A stretch of 64,000 bases of DNA, from NCBI GenBank assembly GCA_910584965.1, contig CAJUDZ010000006.1, positions 62,001 through 126,000 on the forward strand, read 5' to 3'. Positions 42,235 through 51,083 of this stretch are shown piece by piece. Position numbers and translations under genes: made by a program. A model generated the notes under the pieces. The model worked only from the letters and a program-made list of their open reading frames with translations, ran no database searches and had not been told where the DNA came from. The stretch comes from an uncultured Lachnospiraceae bacterium (GTDB lineage: Bacteria > Bacillota > Clostridia > Lachnospirales > Lachnospiraceae). Within the stretch, counting starts at the first letter, position 1, and the number at the start of each line of letters is the position of its first letter.

Positions 42235-43398
42235 ATGGCAGAGCAGAAAAGAGACTATTATGAAGTTCTTGGCGTTGACAAAAATGCCGATGATGCGGCG
42301 CTTAAAAAAGCATACAGAGTGCTCGCGAAAAAATATCATCCGGATATGAATCCCGGCGATGCGGAAGCTGAGAAAAAGTTCAAGGAAGCCTCAGAAGCTT
42401 ACGCCGTGTTGAGTGACCCTGAAAAGAGAAGGCAGTATGACCAGTATGGTCATGCCGCTTTTGAAGGCGGCGCAGGCGGCGGCTTCGGCGGATTTGACTT
42501 TAACAGTATGGATTTCGGCGATATTTTCGGTGACATTTTCGGTGATTTCTTTGGCGGCGGCGGCCGGAGAGGAAGCAGGGGAAACGGCCCGATGAAGGGC
42601 GCCAATATCCGTACCAGCGTGCGCATTACGTTTGAAGAGGCGATCTTTGGAGTCGATAAAGAGATAGAGCTGACATTAAAAGACGAATGTACAACGTGCC
42701 GCGGCAGCGGCGCCAAACCGGGAACCAGCCCGGAGACCTGTTCCAAGTGCGGCGGAAAAGGGCAGGTAGTATTTACACAGCAGATTTTCTTCGGAACGAC
42801 CAGAAGCGTCCAGACCTGTCCGGATTGTCATGGAACGGGCAAGATCATCAAAGAGAAATGCCCGGATTGTTACGGAACGGGATACATTGCGAACAAAAAG
42901 AAAATTCAGGTATCCATTCCCGCCGGTATTGATAACGGCCAGAGCGTCAGAATCAGGGATAAGGGAGAACCGGGGACAAACGGCGGCCCCAGAGGCGATC
43001 TGCTGGTAGAAGTGATCGTAGGGCGGCATCCGATTTTCCAGAGGCAGGATACCAATATTTATTCCACGGTGCCCATGTCCTTTGCGGTCGCGGCGCTTGG
43101 CGGTGAAATCATGATCGATACGGTTGACGGCAAAGTCATCTATGACGTGAAGCCGGGGACTCAGACGGATACCAAAGTGCGGCTGAAAGGAAAGGGTGTT
43201 CCGTCGTTACGTAACAGAGACATACGGGGGGATCATTATGTAACGCTTGTTGTACAGGTGCCCGATAAGATGTCCCGCGACGCAAAAGAGCTTCTGCGGC
43301 AGTTTGACGAGCAGACCGGGAATTCATTAAATGCCGTGAAACAGCAGACATCCTCCGGCGGTGAGGAACCGAAAGGAAAGAAACGGTTCAGAAAATAA
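42235..43398 (+). CDS. dnaJ: Chaperone DnaJ (Hsp40)
   Basis: A 387-residue co-chaperone that stimulates DnaK ATPase. The J domain (1-70) has the HPD motif in KYHPDMN, followed by a Gly/Phe-rich region (GGFGGFDFNSMDFGDIFGD), four CxxCxGxG zinc repeats (CTTCRGSG, CSKCGGKG, CPDCHGTG, CPDCYGTG) and the C-terminal substrate domain. The ATG at 42235 follows TTGGAGGAAGA; the frame upstream contains that site. Last gene of the operon, after a 146-base gap with two hairpins. Confidence 0.97.
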   Translation: MAEQKRDYYEVLGVDKNADDAALKKAYRVLAKKYHPDMNPGDAEAEKKFKEASEAYAVLSDPEKRRQYDQYGHAAFEGGAGGGFGGFDFNSMDFGDIFGDIFGDFFGGGGRRGSRGNGPMKGANIRTSVRITFEEAIFGVDKEIELTLKDECTTCRGSGAKPGTSPETCSKCGGKGQVVFTQQIFFGTTRSVQTCPDCHGTGKIIKEKCPDCYGTGYIANKKKIQVSIPAGIDNGQSVRIRDKGEPGTNGGPRGDLLVEVIVGRHPIFQRQDTNIYSTVPMSFAVAALGGEIMIDTVDGKVIYDVKPGTQTDTKVRLKGKGVPSLRNRDIRGDHYVTLVVQVPDKMSRDAKELLRQFDEQTGNSLNAVKQQTSSGGEEPKGKKRFRK

Positions 43399-43436
43399 TC
43401 AATAAAGATATCCTTGTTCACTGAGGGTAACATAAC

Positions 43437-43473
43437 AAAAGAACTTCCGGGAGTGTCCTCCGGAAGTTCTTTT
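43437..43473. terminator. Bidirectional terminator between dnaJ and the DUF3048 gene
   Basis: Stem aaaagaacttccgg with ccggaagttctttt around a nine-base loop; A-run on one side and T-run on the other serve both strands. Confidence 0.85.
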
Positions 43474-43497
43474 AGTTGAGAAGAGATATGTATCTTC

Positions 43498-44709
43498 TCA
43501 GCTTTTCCACTCTATAAATTCGGCATATTCATCCCAGATATTGCAAATCCAGGTCGCGCCCTGATTCATAATAATTTCATCGCCGTTTTCATCATAGAAG
43601 CGGGCGGGAGTAAAGTCGCCGTCGAGACGTTTCCAGGTTCCTTTGATGACTTTGCCGCCGGTAAAGACAAGCGCTTCGCCCTCTCCGTGTACGTTGAAAG
43701 CGAGATAGTCATGGGCGTCGCGGACTTCTCCGTAGCAGTACTGGAAAATAACATTGGAAACCGTAAGCTGATTGCCGGTGTATTCGTCGATCTGCTGCTT
43801 TCCGTCCTGGAAACGGTAGTACAGATGATCGTCTTCGTGATATTCGAAGTAAGGATGATAGGAGCCGTAACCGCTCGAATTGCTGCCCGATTCACCGCCC
43901 GGATAAATCCTGACAGCGGATTCCCTGTCGGCATAATCCGCGAAGGAACCGTCTTCCACAAACAGGAACGGACGGACATAGGCATCGTCATAATTCCAAT
44001 CATATCCGAGTCTGTCGACTGCTTTCATCAAACCGTCAATCATCAGATATCCGGTAAACTCCAGCGCATAATTCGGACCGCGTTTTACACGGCTGTACGC
44101 CTCGTCCGCGGGGTTATGAATTCCTTCCACCGCCGCGCTGACATTATAAACGTCATCCCGGTTAATCAGCGCTTCTACATAGGGAACAGCAAGTCCCCAG
44201 TTACAGTAAATTGCCTCATATCCCATCGCCGTATAGAGGAAATAATCCCGGCTGCTCCTGACAGGTCCAATGCGGTCCAGGTCATCAAAATCTTCGAAAA
44301 CCGCCATCAATCTTGTAATACGGCCTTCCACGGGCGCTTCATAAATGATAGCGGCTTTGGAAAGTCCGTATTGCGGCATGGCGGGTTTGTTATTAGGAAT
44401 CATGACGGCGATCGGCCTTCTTGTGGCAATCGTTTCGTCTGTCCATTGCCCGGTCAGGTAACTCTGGATCTGACCGTTTACGGATTCACGTTCTTCCCTG
44501 ACAACGGGATAGGCGGTAGTAAGCTCTTCCGGAACTTCTTCGGGAGGCGGCGCTTCCGTTTCTTCCGGGCCGTCGGGAGTGCTTTCACCTACGGTAATAA
44601 TTTCGGGCTCCTTGACCTCTACTCTGCCCTCGTTTTCACCGCAGCCGGAAAGGCATGCAATGGTGAGCAGAAGAGAAGCCATCAACAGTGCAATTCTTTT
44701 TTTGTGCAT
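43498..44709 (-). CDS. DUF3048 domain lipoprotein (YerB-like)
   Basis: A 403-residue secreted protein. The signal peptide MHKKRIALLMASLL.. ends in the lipobox LSGC, so Cys23 is expected to be lipidated and the protein held on the outer face of the membrane. An acidic Pro/Glu-rich spacer (to about residue 60) leads to the DUF3048 domain, with RPIAVMIPNNKPAMPQYGL, VEGRITRLMAVFED and IGPVRSSRDYF as its typical opening. The function of this family is not known; B. subtilis YerB is a homologue. The start is the ATG complementary to 44707-44709, after GGAGG. It stands alone. Confidence 0.9.
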   Translation of the reverse strand: MHKKRIALLMASLLLTIACLSGCGENEGRVEVKEPEIITVGESTPDGPEETEAPPPEEVPEELTTAYPVVREERESVNGQIQSYLTGQWTDETIATRRPIAVMIPNNKPAMPQYGLSKAAIIYEAPVEGRITRLMAVFEDFDDLDRIGPVRSSRDYFLYTAMGYEAIYCNWGLAVPYVEALINRDDVYNVSAAVEGIHNPADEAYSRVKRGPNYALEFTGYLMIDGLMKAVDRLGYDWNYDDAYVRPFLFVEDGSFADYADRESAVRIYPGGESGSNSSGYGSYHPYFEYHEDDHLYYRFQDGKQQIDEYTGNQLTVSNVIFQYCYGEVRDAHDYLAFNVHGEGEALVFTGGKVIKGTWKRLDGDFTPARFYDENGDEIIMNQGATWICNIWDEYAEFIEWKS

Positions 44710-44904
44710 ACAAATCCTCCGTATCTAAAATAAAAAATCTTTTGTTGGCAAATCATTTCCCACATTATACCCTAAAATCGACAATCTGTATACTGGATAA
44801 ATTGCTGAAATACTTTCCAGATAAAGGTGATATGTGATACAATCAGAAGGTCAGGGTAAAAACGGCCGGAATGCCAACAGACGGCAGATGAAGGAGGAAA
44901 AGGC

Positions 44905-45897
44905 ATGTATATTGCGAAAGAAGACAGATATGAAAAAATGATTTATAACAGATGCGGGAAAAGCGGGCTGAGGCTTCCTGCGCTTTCTCTTGGGATGTGG
45001 CATAATTTTGGTTCGGTAAACAATCTGGAAAATATGAAAAAGATTTTATTTACCGCTTTTGACAACGGTATTACACATTTTGATCTGGCCAATAATTACG
45101 GCCCGGTTTACGGCAGCGCGGAAAGCAGCATGGGACAGATTTTAAAATCGGATCTGGCGCCTTATCGTGACGAGATGATTATTTCCACGAAAGCGGGCTA
45201 CGATATGTGGAAAGGTCCATACGGCATCGGCGGTTCCAGAAAATATCTTACAGCGAGCCTCGATCAGTCACTGCAAAGGATGGGACTCGATTATGTGGAT
45301 ATATTTTATCATCACAGACCGGATCCGGAAACGCCGGTGGAAGAGACAATGTATGCGTTAGATCAGATCGTCCGTTCCGGTAAGGCCTTATATGTGGGAA
45401 TTTCCAATTATAAAAAGGAGCAGGCAGAGGAAGCGTACCGCATTTTAAAAGAACTGCGTACTCCTTTTATTATTCACCAGCCTTCTTATTCCATACTGAA
45501 CAGATGGATAGAGGAAGACGGTCTGAAAGATTTCCTGTTTGAAAACGGAATTGGCTGTATTGCATTCAGTCCGCTGCAGCAGGGCGTTTTAACCGGAAAA
45601 TACTTAAACGGCATCCCGGCGGATTCCCGTATCGGTAAAAAAAGCCCGTATCTTCATGAAGATGCCCTAAAGCCGGAGCTTTTGGAAAAAGTAAAAGAAC
45701 TGAACCGGATTGCGGAAGAAAGAGGGCAGTCTTTGACACAGATGGCTCTTTCATGGATTTTAAAAGACGGTAAAGTGACTTCCGTGCTGATCGGGGCGAG
45801 CAGGCCGGAACAGGTTCTGGAAAATATCAAAGCGCTGGATAACATCGCTTTTAGTGAAGAAGAACTGCGCAGAATAGACGAAATCGCCCTAAGATAA
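44905..45897 (+). CDS. Aldo/keto reductase (YghZ-like)
   Basis: A 330-residue NADPH-dependent reductase of the aldo-keto superfamily. The tetrad is visible: Asp in HFDLANNYGP, Tyr in the same segment, Lys in STKAGY and His in YHHRPDP. The early MWHNFG and the IHQPSYS, FSPLQQGVLTGKYL segments place it with the E. coli YghZ / potassium-channel beta-subunit-like group, which reduces methylglyoxal and L-glyceraldehyde 3-phosphate. The exact substrate is inference. The ATG at 44905 follows AAGGAGGAAAAGGC. Confidence 0.92.
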   Translation: MYIAKEDRYEKMIYNRCGKSGLRLPALSLGMWHNFGSVNNLENMKKILFTAFDNGITHFDLANNYGPVYGSAESSMGQILKSDLAPYRDEMIISTKAGYDMWKGPYGIGGSRKYLTASLDQSLQRMGLDYVDIFYHHRPDPETPVEETMYALDQIVRSGKALYVGISNYKKEQAEEAYRILKELRTPFIIHQPSYSILNRWIEEDGLKDFLFENGIGCIAFSPLQQGVLTGKYLNGIPADSRIGKKSPYLHEDALKPELLEKVKELNRIAEERGQSLTQMALSWILKDGKVTSVLIGASRPEQVLENIKALDNIAFSEEELRRIDEIALR

Positions 45898-45963
45898 GCT
45901 GTGAGACAGGATTCTCCCTGAAAACCCGGCATGTGCGGGACTGACTAAGGAGGTTTTGGAGAA

Positions 45964-46950
45964 ATGAAGTGGACAAAATTTAAAATAAAAACGTTGACGG
46001 AGGCAGAAGACATCATTATCAGCACCCTGTATGACATCGGTCTGGAAGGCGCGCAGATCGAGGACAAAGTGCCTCTCACCGCGTGGGAGAAGGAGCAGAT
46101 GTTTGTCGATATCCCGCCTGTGACAGGAGAAGACGACGGCATCGCATATCTCAGCTTTTTCGTGGAAGAAAACGAAGACGGAAGTCTTGTGATGAACGGC
46201 GGGACGACCGACAGGAAAACGGTTTTGGAACAGGTGGAAGGGGAACTGGAAGATCTGCGGATGTTTATGGATATCGGGGAAGGCACGGTCAGCGTGGACG
46301 AGACCGAAGACATCGACTGGATTAATAACTGGAAAGAATTTTTCCACCAGTTCTATATCGACGATCTGCTGGTGATTCCGTCCTGGGAAGAAGTCAAAGA
46401 AGAAGACCGGGATAAAAAAATCCTGCATATCGATCCGGGTACGGCCTTCGGCACCGGCATGCACGATACGACGCAGTTATGTATCCGCCAGATCAAAAAG
46501 TTTCTGACGCCGGAGACAACGCTTCTCGATGTAGGCTCGGGAAGCGGCATTCTTGCGATTCTTGCGTTGATGTACGGAGCAGCAAAAGCGGTCGGGACGG
46601 ATCTGGATCCGTGTGCCGTGGAAGCCGTCAGGCAGAACATGGAAGCCAACGGCATCCGGGAAGAAGATTTTACAATGATGATCGGCAATATCATTACGGA
46701 GAAAGAAATACAGGACAAAGTCGGTTATCTGTGCTATGATATCGTGGTAGCGAATATTCTGGCGAATGTGCTGGTGGAGCTGACGCCGGTTGTTACGGCT
46801 CATTTAAAACCGGGAGGCATTTATATCACGTCCGGCATTATTCAGGAAAAAGAAGAGACCGTTGTGGAGGCGGTCCGGGCGGCGGGAATGGAAGTTGTCG
46901 AAATAACCAGACAGGGCGAGTGGGTATCCGTCACCGCCCGTAAAGTATGA
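45964..46950 (+). CDS. prmA: Ribosomal protein L11 methyltransferase
   Basis: A 328-residue SAM-dependent enzyme that trimethylates ribosomal protein L11. An N-terminal substrate-recognition domain (1-110) precedes the Rossmann fold: HIDPGTAFGTGMHDTT is the linker and active-site segment, DVGSGSGILAI the SAM-binding motif I, and VANILANVLVELTP the family-specific motif IV. The N-terminal domain has an acidic insertion relative to E. coli. The ATG at 45964 follows AAGGAGGTTTTGGAG. It opens a prmA-vanZ-rsmE operon with overlapping genes. Confidence 0.95.
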   Translation: MKWTKFKIKTLTEAEDIIISTLYDIGLEGAQIEDKVPLTAWEKEQMFVDIPPVTGEDDGIAYLSFFVEENEDGSLVMNGGTTDRKTVLEQVEGELEDLRMFMDIGEGTVSVDETEDIDWINNWKEFFHQFYIDDLLVIPSWEEVKEEDRDKKILHIDPGTAFGTGMHDTTQLCIRQIKKFLTPETTLLDVGSGSGILAILALMYGAAKAVGTDLDPCAVEAVRQNMEANGIREEDFTMMIGNIITEKEIQDKVGYLCYDIVVANILANVLVELTPVVTAHLKPGGIYITSGIIQEKEETVVEAVRAAGMEVVEITRQGEWVSVTARKV

Positions 46951-47453
46951 TGCGGGCAGTCCGAACAGCTGCGGGAATCCTTGCGCTGTTCTGGATGTGT
47001 GTGATTTTTGCCTTTTCGGCACAGGAACAGGAAGAATCCAGCGTGGTCAGCGAAACATTTACTTACCGGATGGTGCGTTCCGCGGACAGTTTATTCGGCC
47101 TGAGCTGGGATGATGAAAAACTGCATGCGATAGCGGATGCAATCGAAGGATATGTCAGAAAAGCGGCACATATGACAGAATTTGGAATCCTTGCGGTTCT
47201 TTTATATGTATGGCTTGGAAAATGGGAATTTGCAAAGCCCAAAACAATGTTTCTGGCAATTTTGATGACCGCACTGTACGCCGCCAGTGATGAGACCCAT
47301 CAGCTGTTTGTGGCCGGGCGCTCCGGCCGGGTTACGGATGTGATGATCGACAGTGCGGGCGCCGTACTGGGCGTATTTATTTTTGCGGGAGTGGAAAAAT
47401 GTATCATTTTTTTGTGGAACCGTCGCAGATCCAGGGGAAAAGAATTGTCATAA
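46947..47453 (+). CDS. VanZ family membrane protein
   Basis: A 168-residue protein with four hydrophobic helices (about 6-23, 78-92, 98-115, 127-147) and the VanZ-family signatures KAAHMTEFGILAVLLY, SDETHQLFVAGRSGRVTDVMIDSAGA. VanZ raises teicoplanin resistance in enterococci; most homologues have no known role. It begins inside the prmA stop region (ATGATG at 46947-46952) and its last 55 bases overlap rsmE, so translation is probably coupled. The ATG at 46950 is a second possible start. Confidence 0.9.
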   Translation: MMRAVRTAAGILALFWMCVIFAFSAQEQEESSVVSETFTYRMVRSADSLFGLSWDDEKLHAIADAIEGYVRKAAHMTEFGILAVLLYVWLGKWEFAKPKTMFLAILMTALYAASDETHQLFVAGRSGRVTDVMIDSAGAVLGVFIFAGVEKCIIFLWNRRRSRGKELS

Positions 47454-48136
47454 CGGGCGGTGACGTCAATCATATTAAAAACGTACTGAGGATGAAAGCC
47501 GGAGAAGAAATTGCCGTCAGCAATGGGGTGGACGGGAAAGAATACCGATGCGGCATCGAGGCTTTTTCGGAAGAGGAAGTTATCTGCTCGCTGCGGTTTG
47601 TCAAGGAAGAGGGCGTAGAGCTTCCATCCAGAATCTGCCTCTTTCAGGGACTGCCCAAAGCGGATAAAATGGAACTGATCGTACAAAAAGCGGTGGAGCT
47701 TGGCGTCAGCGAGATCGTTCCGGTGGCGGCCGGACGCTGCGTTGTAAAGCTGGATGAGAAGAAGGCAAAGGCCAAAACGGCCAGATGGCAGGGAATCGCG
47801 GAAGCCGCGGCAAAACAGAGCCGTCGGGGCATGATACCCGGAGTGGCGGAAGTTATGAGCATGAAAGAGGCCGTCGCATACGCCGGTTCCATGGATGTAA
47901 AACTGATCCCGTACGAGCTGGCGGAGGACATGACGAAAACGAAGGAAATCATAAGCGGAATCCGTCCCGGTGAATCGGTCGCCGTTTTTATCGGCCCGGA
48001 AGGCGGCTTCGAAGAAAAGGAAATCGGGGCGGCAATGGAAGGCGGTGTGATTCCCATTACGCTTGGGAAACGGATTCTCAGAACGGAAACTGCGGGATTA
48101 ACAGTGCTTGCCTGGCTGATGTATCATCTTGCATAG
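47399..48136 (+). CDS. rsmE: 16S rRNA (uracil-1498-N3)-methyltransferase
   Basis: A 245-residue SPOUT-fold enzyme that methylates U1498 of 16S rRNA. The N-terminal PUA-like part shows HHIxxVLR-type ITGGDVNHIKNVLRMKAGEE, and the C-terminal knot region shows IGPEGGFEEKEI, LGKRILRTETAG, the SAM site. It starts within the VanZ gene at ATG 47399 after GGGAGTGG. In many bacteria rsmE follows prmA, as here. Confidence 0.95.
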   Translation: MYHFFVEPSQIQGKRIVITGGDVNHIKNVLRMKAGEEIAVSNGVDGKEYRCGIEAFSEEEVICSLRFVKEEGVELPSRICLFQGLPKADKMELIVQKAVELGVSEIVPVAAGRCVVKLDEKKAKAKTARWQGIAEAAAKQSRRGMIPGVAEVMSMKEAVAYAGSMDVKLIPYELAEDMTKTKEIISGIRPGESVAVFIGPEGGFEEKEIGAAMEGGVIPITLGKRILRTETAGLTVLAWLMYHLA

Positions 48137-48255
48137 GTTAAAAAGAACCGGTCCGCTGCAGGCATTCTTTTCTTGTATCAGTGCCGTCAGGGGGCAGTAT
48201 ATCATATACTATATTATGAGATGCTGAAGCATAATATGACAAATAGGAGCTGTTT

Positions 48256-49410
48256 ATGGAAGTATATTTGGATAACTCGGCTACCACAAGATGCTTTGAT
48301 GAAGTGGCGCAGCTTATGATGAAGATTATGTGTGAAGATTATGGAAATCCTTCCAGTATGCACCATAAGGGCGTAGAAGCAGAGCATTATATACGACATG
48401 CGCGAGAAACACTTGCCAGGATACTGAAGGTAAATGAAAAAGAAATTCTTTTTACATCCGGAGGCACGGAATCGGATAATATTGCGTTAATCGGCACGGC
48501 GATGGCCAACCATCGTGCGGGAAGACATCTGATTACGACGAAGATAGAGCATCCGGCTGTTCTGCAGACAATGCGTTATCTGGAAGACCAGGGATTCCGG
48601 GTGACGTATCTCCCGGTAGACGGACAGGGGAAAATACGCCTGGAAGATCTGGAACACGCGATCTGTAAGGAAACCATTCTGGTGTCCGTTATGCACACCA
48701 ATAATGAGATCGGCACGCTCGAACCGATAGCGGAAGCGGGCGAACTGATTAAACAAGTGAACCCGGATACCGTTTTCCATGTGGATGCGGTACAGGGATT
48801 CGGTAAATTCCGCATCTACCCTTCCAGAATGAAAATCGATCTGCTTTCGGCCAGCGCGCATAAGATTCACGGGCCAAAGGGCGTGGGATTTCTGTACAGG
48901 AACGATAAAATCAAAATCAGCCCGATCATTTATGGCGGCGGACAGCAGAAAGGGATGCGTTCCGGTACGGAAAATGTGCCCGGAGCGGCCGGGCTTGCCA
49001 GAGCGGCCGAGCTGATGTATGAAAATCTGGATGCGGATATGGAACGACTCTATCGTCTGCGGGAAATGTTCATACAGGGCGTATCCCAGATCGATCATGT
49101 GAAGGTCAACGGATGTGCGGGAAGAGAAGGAGCGGCGCATATTGTCAGCCTTTCCGTCAGGGGAATCCGGAGTGAAGTGCTCCTTCATGCGCTGGAGGAC
49201 AGGGACATTTATGTTTCCGCCGGAAGCGCCTGCGCTTCCAATAAACCGATGCCGTCCGCGACGTTAAAGGCGATTGGTGTCGAAAGAGAATTGCTGGAAT
49301 CGACGATACGGTTCAGTTTTTCCGTTTTTACGACGGAGGAAGAAATCAGATATACTTTGAAAGCGCTGTATGAAATCATTCCGATGCTGAGAAGATATAC
49401 ACGGCGTTAG
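48256..49410 (+). CDS. Cysteine desulfurase, NifS/IscS-like
   Basis: A 384-residue PLP enzyme transferring sulfur from cysteine. It starts with the family pattern VYLDNSATTRC; FTSGGTESDN binds the cofactor; the PLP lysine is in SASAHKIHGPKGVGFLY; the catalytic cysteine loop is SAGSACASNKPMPSATL. The thiI gene follows directly, which points to a role as the dedicated sulfur donor for tRNA 4-thiouridine (NifZ-like in Bacillus) rather than general Fe-S assembly; that assignment is inference from context. ATG 48256 follows AGGAGCTG. Confidence 0.94.
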   Translation: MEVYLDNSATTRCFDEVAQLMMKIMCEDYGNPSSMHHKGVEAEHYIRHARETLARILKVNEKEILFTSGGTESDNIALIGTAMANHRAGRHLITTKIEHPAVLQTMRYLEDQGFRVTYLPVDGQGKIRLEDLEHAICKETILVSVMHTNNEIGTLEPIAEAGELIKQVNPDTVFHVDAVQGFGKFRIYPSRMKIDLLSASAHKIHGPKGVGFLYRNDKIKISPIIYGGGQQKGMRSGTENVPGAAGLARAAELMYENLDADMERLYRLREMFIQGVSQIDHVKVNGCAGREGAAHIVSLSVRGIRSEVLLHALEDRDIYVSAGSACASNKPMPSATLKAIGVERELLESTIRFSFSVFTTEEEIRYTLKALYEIIPMLRRYTRR

Positions 49411-49489
49411 AGCCCGGAGAACTTCTGAAGACATCGCATCGCGGGATGCGATGCCGGGAAGTTCAGCGGTTTATAAAAAGGAGCAGATT

Positions 49490-50668
49490 ATGTTTACATC
49501 ATTTTTGATTAAATATGCGGAAATCGGCGTTAAGGGAAAAAACAGGTATCTTTTCGAAGATGCGCTTGTGAAACAGATCCGCCACGCTTTAAAGAAGATA
49601 GACGGAGATTTTCAGGTGCGGAAGACGGACGGAAGAATCTATGCGGATGCCGTGTCGGCGTTCGACTTTGAGGAAGCCGTGGAGGCTTTGCAGAAGGTGT
49701 TTGGGATTTCCGGTATCTGCCCGGTCGTTTCCGTAGAGGACGAAGGATTTGAAAAGCTGGGAGAACGGGTCGTAAAATATCTTGATGAAGTTTATCCGGA
49801 CAAGCATAAAACCTTTAAGGTTGCGGCGAGACGCGCGCGGAAAAATTATCCTCTTGATTCCATGGAAATCAACATGGAAATGGGCGGCATCATTTTGGAC
49901 GCGTATCCGGAGATGAGAGTGGACGTGCATAAACCCGAAATCATGCTGCACATCGAAATCCGGGACAAAATATATATTTATTCGGAGATCATTCCGGGGC
50001 CCGGCGGCATGCCCGTTGGTACGGGAGGCAAGGCGATGCTTTTGTTATCCGGCGGCATCGATTCTCCGGTGGCGGGCTATATGATCGCGAAGCGCGGTGT
50101 GAAAATCGATGCGGTATATTTTCACGCGCCGCCGTATACGAGCGAGCGCGCTAAGGAAAAGGTCATAGATCTGGCGAGGAAGGTCGCGCAGTATACGGGA
50201 CCGATTTATCTGCATGTCATTAATTTTACCGATATCCAGATGTATATATATGACAAATGCCCCCATGATGAACTGACGATTATCATGCGCCGCTATATGA
50301 TGCGGATTGCGGAACACATTGCGAAAGAATCCGAATGTCTCGGGCTGATTACGGGAGAGAGCATCGGACAGGTGGCTTCACAGACGATGCACAGCCTGAT
50401 GGTAACAAACGAAGTGTGCGAACTTCCGGTTTACCGGCCGCTGATCGGTTATGATAAAATGGAGATTGTGGACATTTCGGAGAAAATCGACACATATGAA
50501 ACGTCGATTCTTCCTTATGAAGACTGCTGCACAATTTTCGTGGCCAAGCATCCGGTTACGAAGCCGAATTTAAAATTTATCAGGAGGCATGAAGAAAATC
50601 TTGCGGAGAAAATAGACGAGCTTGTGCAGACTGCGTTAGACACCGACGAGCTGATTATTGTTTCCTGA
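49490..50668 (+). CDS. thiI: tRNA 4-thiouridine synthetase
   Basis: A 392-residue enzyme that adenylates U8 of tRNA and inserts sulfur. An N-terminal ferredoxin-like and THUMP region (1-165) is followed by the PP-loop ATPase with SGGIDSPVAG near residue 187. The C-terminal rhodanese domain of the E. coli protein is absent, so sulfur must come from a desulfurase that can hand it over directly; the neighbouring NifS-like enzyme fits. The ATG at 49490 follows AAAGGAGCAG; the frame upstream to 49451 lies in the gap. Confidence 0.95.
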   Translation: MFTSFLIKYAEIGVKGKNRYLFEDALVKQIRHALKKIDGDFQVRKTDGRIYADAVSAFDFEEAVEALQKVFGISGICPVVSVEDEGFEKLGERVVKYLDEVYPDKHKTFKVAARRARKNYPLDSMEINMEMGGIILDAYPEMRVDVHKPEIMLHIEIRDKIYIYSEIIPGPGGMPVGTGGKAMLLLSGGIDSPVAGYMIAKRGVKIDAVYFHAPPYTSERAKEKVIDLARKVAQYTGPIYLHVINFTDIQMYIYDKCPHDELTIIMRRYMMRIAEHIAKESECLGLITGESIGQVASQTMHSLMVTNEVCELPVYRPLIGYDKMEIVDISEKIDTYETSILPYEDCCTIFVAKHPVTKPNLKFIRRHEENLAEKIDELVQTALDTDELIIVS

Positions 50669-50701
50669 AAAATGGCTGTCCGGTCAAAAATGAGCAAAAA
50701 A

Positions 50702-50740
50702 AATGATACCACAGGATGAATCCCATCCTGTAATATCATT
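50702..50740. terminator. Bidirectional terminator between thiI and the HPr-like gene
   Basis: Stem aatgata..acaggatg with catcctgt..tatcatt. The T-run is strong on the minus strand (complement of the A-run 50695-50703), so it chiefly ends the HPr-like transcript. Confidence 0.75.
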
Positions 50741-50753
50741 ATTATGTACCGAT

Positions 50754-50984
50754 TCACATTAAGTAAGGTTTTAAAGCTTCCATGATCTCGTCGGCGCCGT
50801 CTTCCGTGTGGATATTCAGATCGATCGGCTTGGACAGATCGAGACTGAAAATGCCCATAATGGATTTAGCGTCAATAACATATCTGCCTGATACCAGATC
50901 AAAATCATAATCGAATTTTGTAATATCAGTTACGAAGGATTTGACCTTATCGATTGAATTTAAAGAAATCTGAACGGTTTTCAT
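50754..50984 (-). CDS. HPr-like protein without the active-site histidine
   Basis: A 76-residue protein with the HPr fold pattern. The HPr kinase target region is clear: AKSIMGIF with Ser41 matching Ser46 of HPr. The N-terminal active-site loop GxHARP is gone; SIDKVKSF stands there, with no histidine and no arginine-proline pair, so it cannot carry phosphate in the sugar phosphotransferase system. It ends MEALKPYLM. Such proteins in Clostridia are annotated as HPr family phosphocarriers, but a regulatory role through the serine is more plausible. The ATG is the complement of 50982-50984, after AAAGGAGGTAATTCTC. It has its own promoter and terminator. Confidence 0.85.
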   Translation of the reverse strand: MKTVQISLNSIDKVKSFVTDITKFDYDFDLVSGRYVIDAKSIMGIFSLDLSKPIDLNIHTEDGADEIMEALKPYLM

Positions 50985-51022
50985 TGAGAATTACCTCCTT
51001 TATTTACTTGCTATTAGCTATA

Positions 51023-51051
51023 ATACTAAAGGCTGGGACGCTAAAAGTCAA
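51023..51051 (-). promoter_or_regulatory. Promoter of the HPr-like gene, TTGACT-17-TAGTAT
   Basis: On the minus strand TTGACT (complement of 51046-51051) and TAGTAT (complement of 51023-51028) with a 17-base spacer, 39 bases before the start codon. It lies in the divergent gap with mtaB. Confidence 0.65.
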
Positions 51052-51083
51052 TGTCAAAACAACACAAAAATACAGGAGTTATT

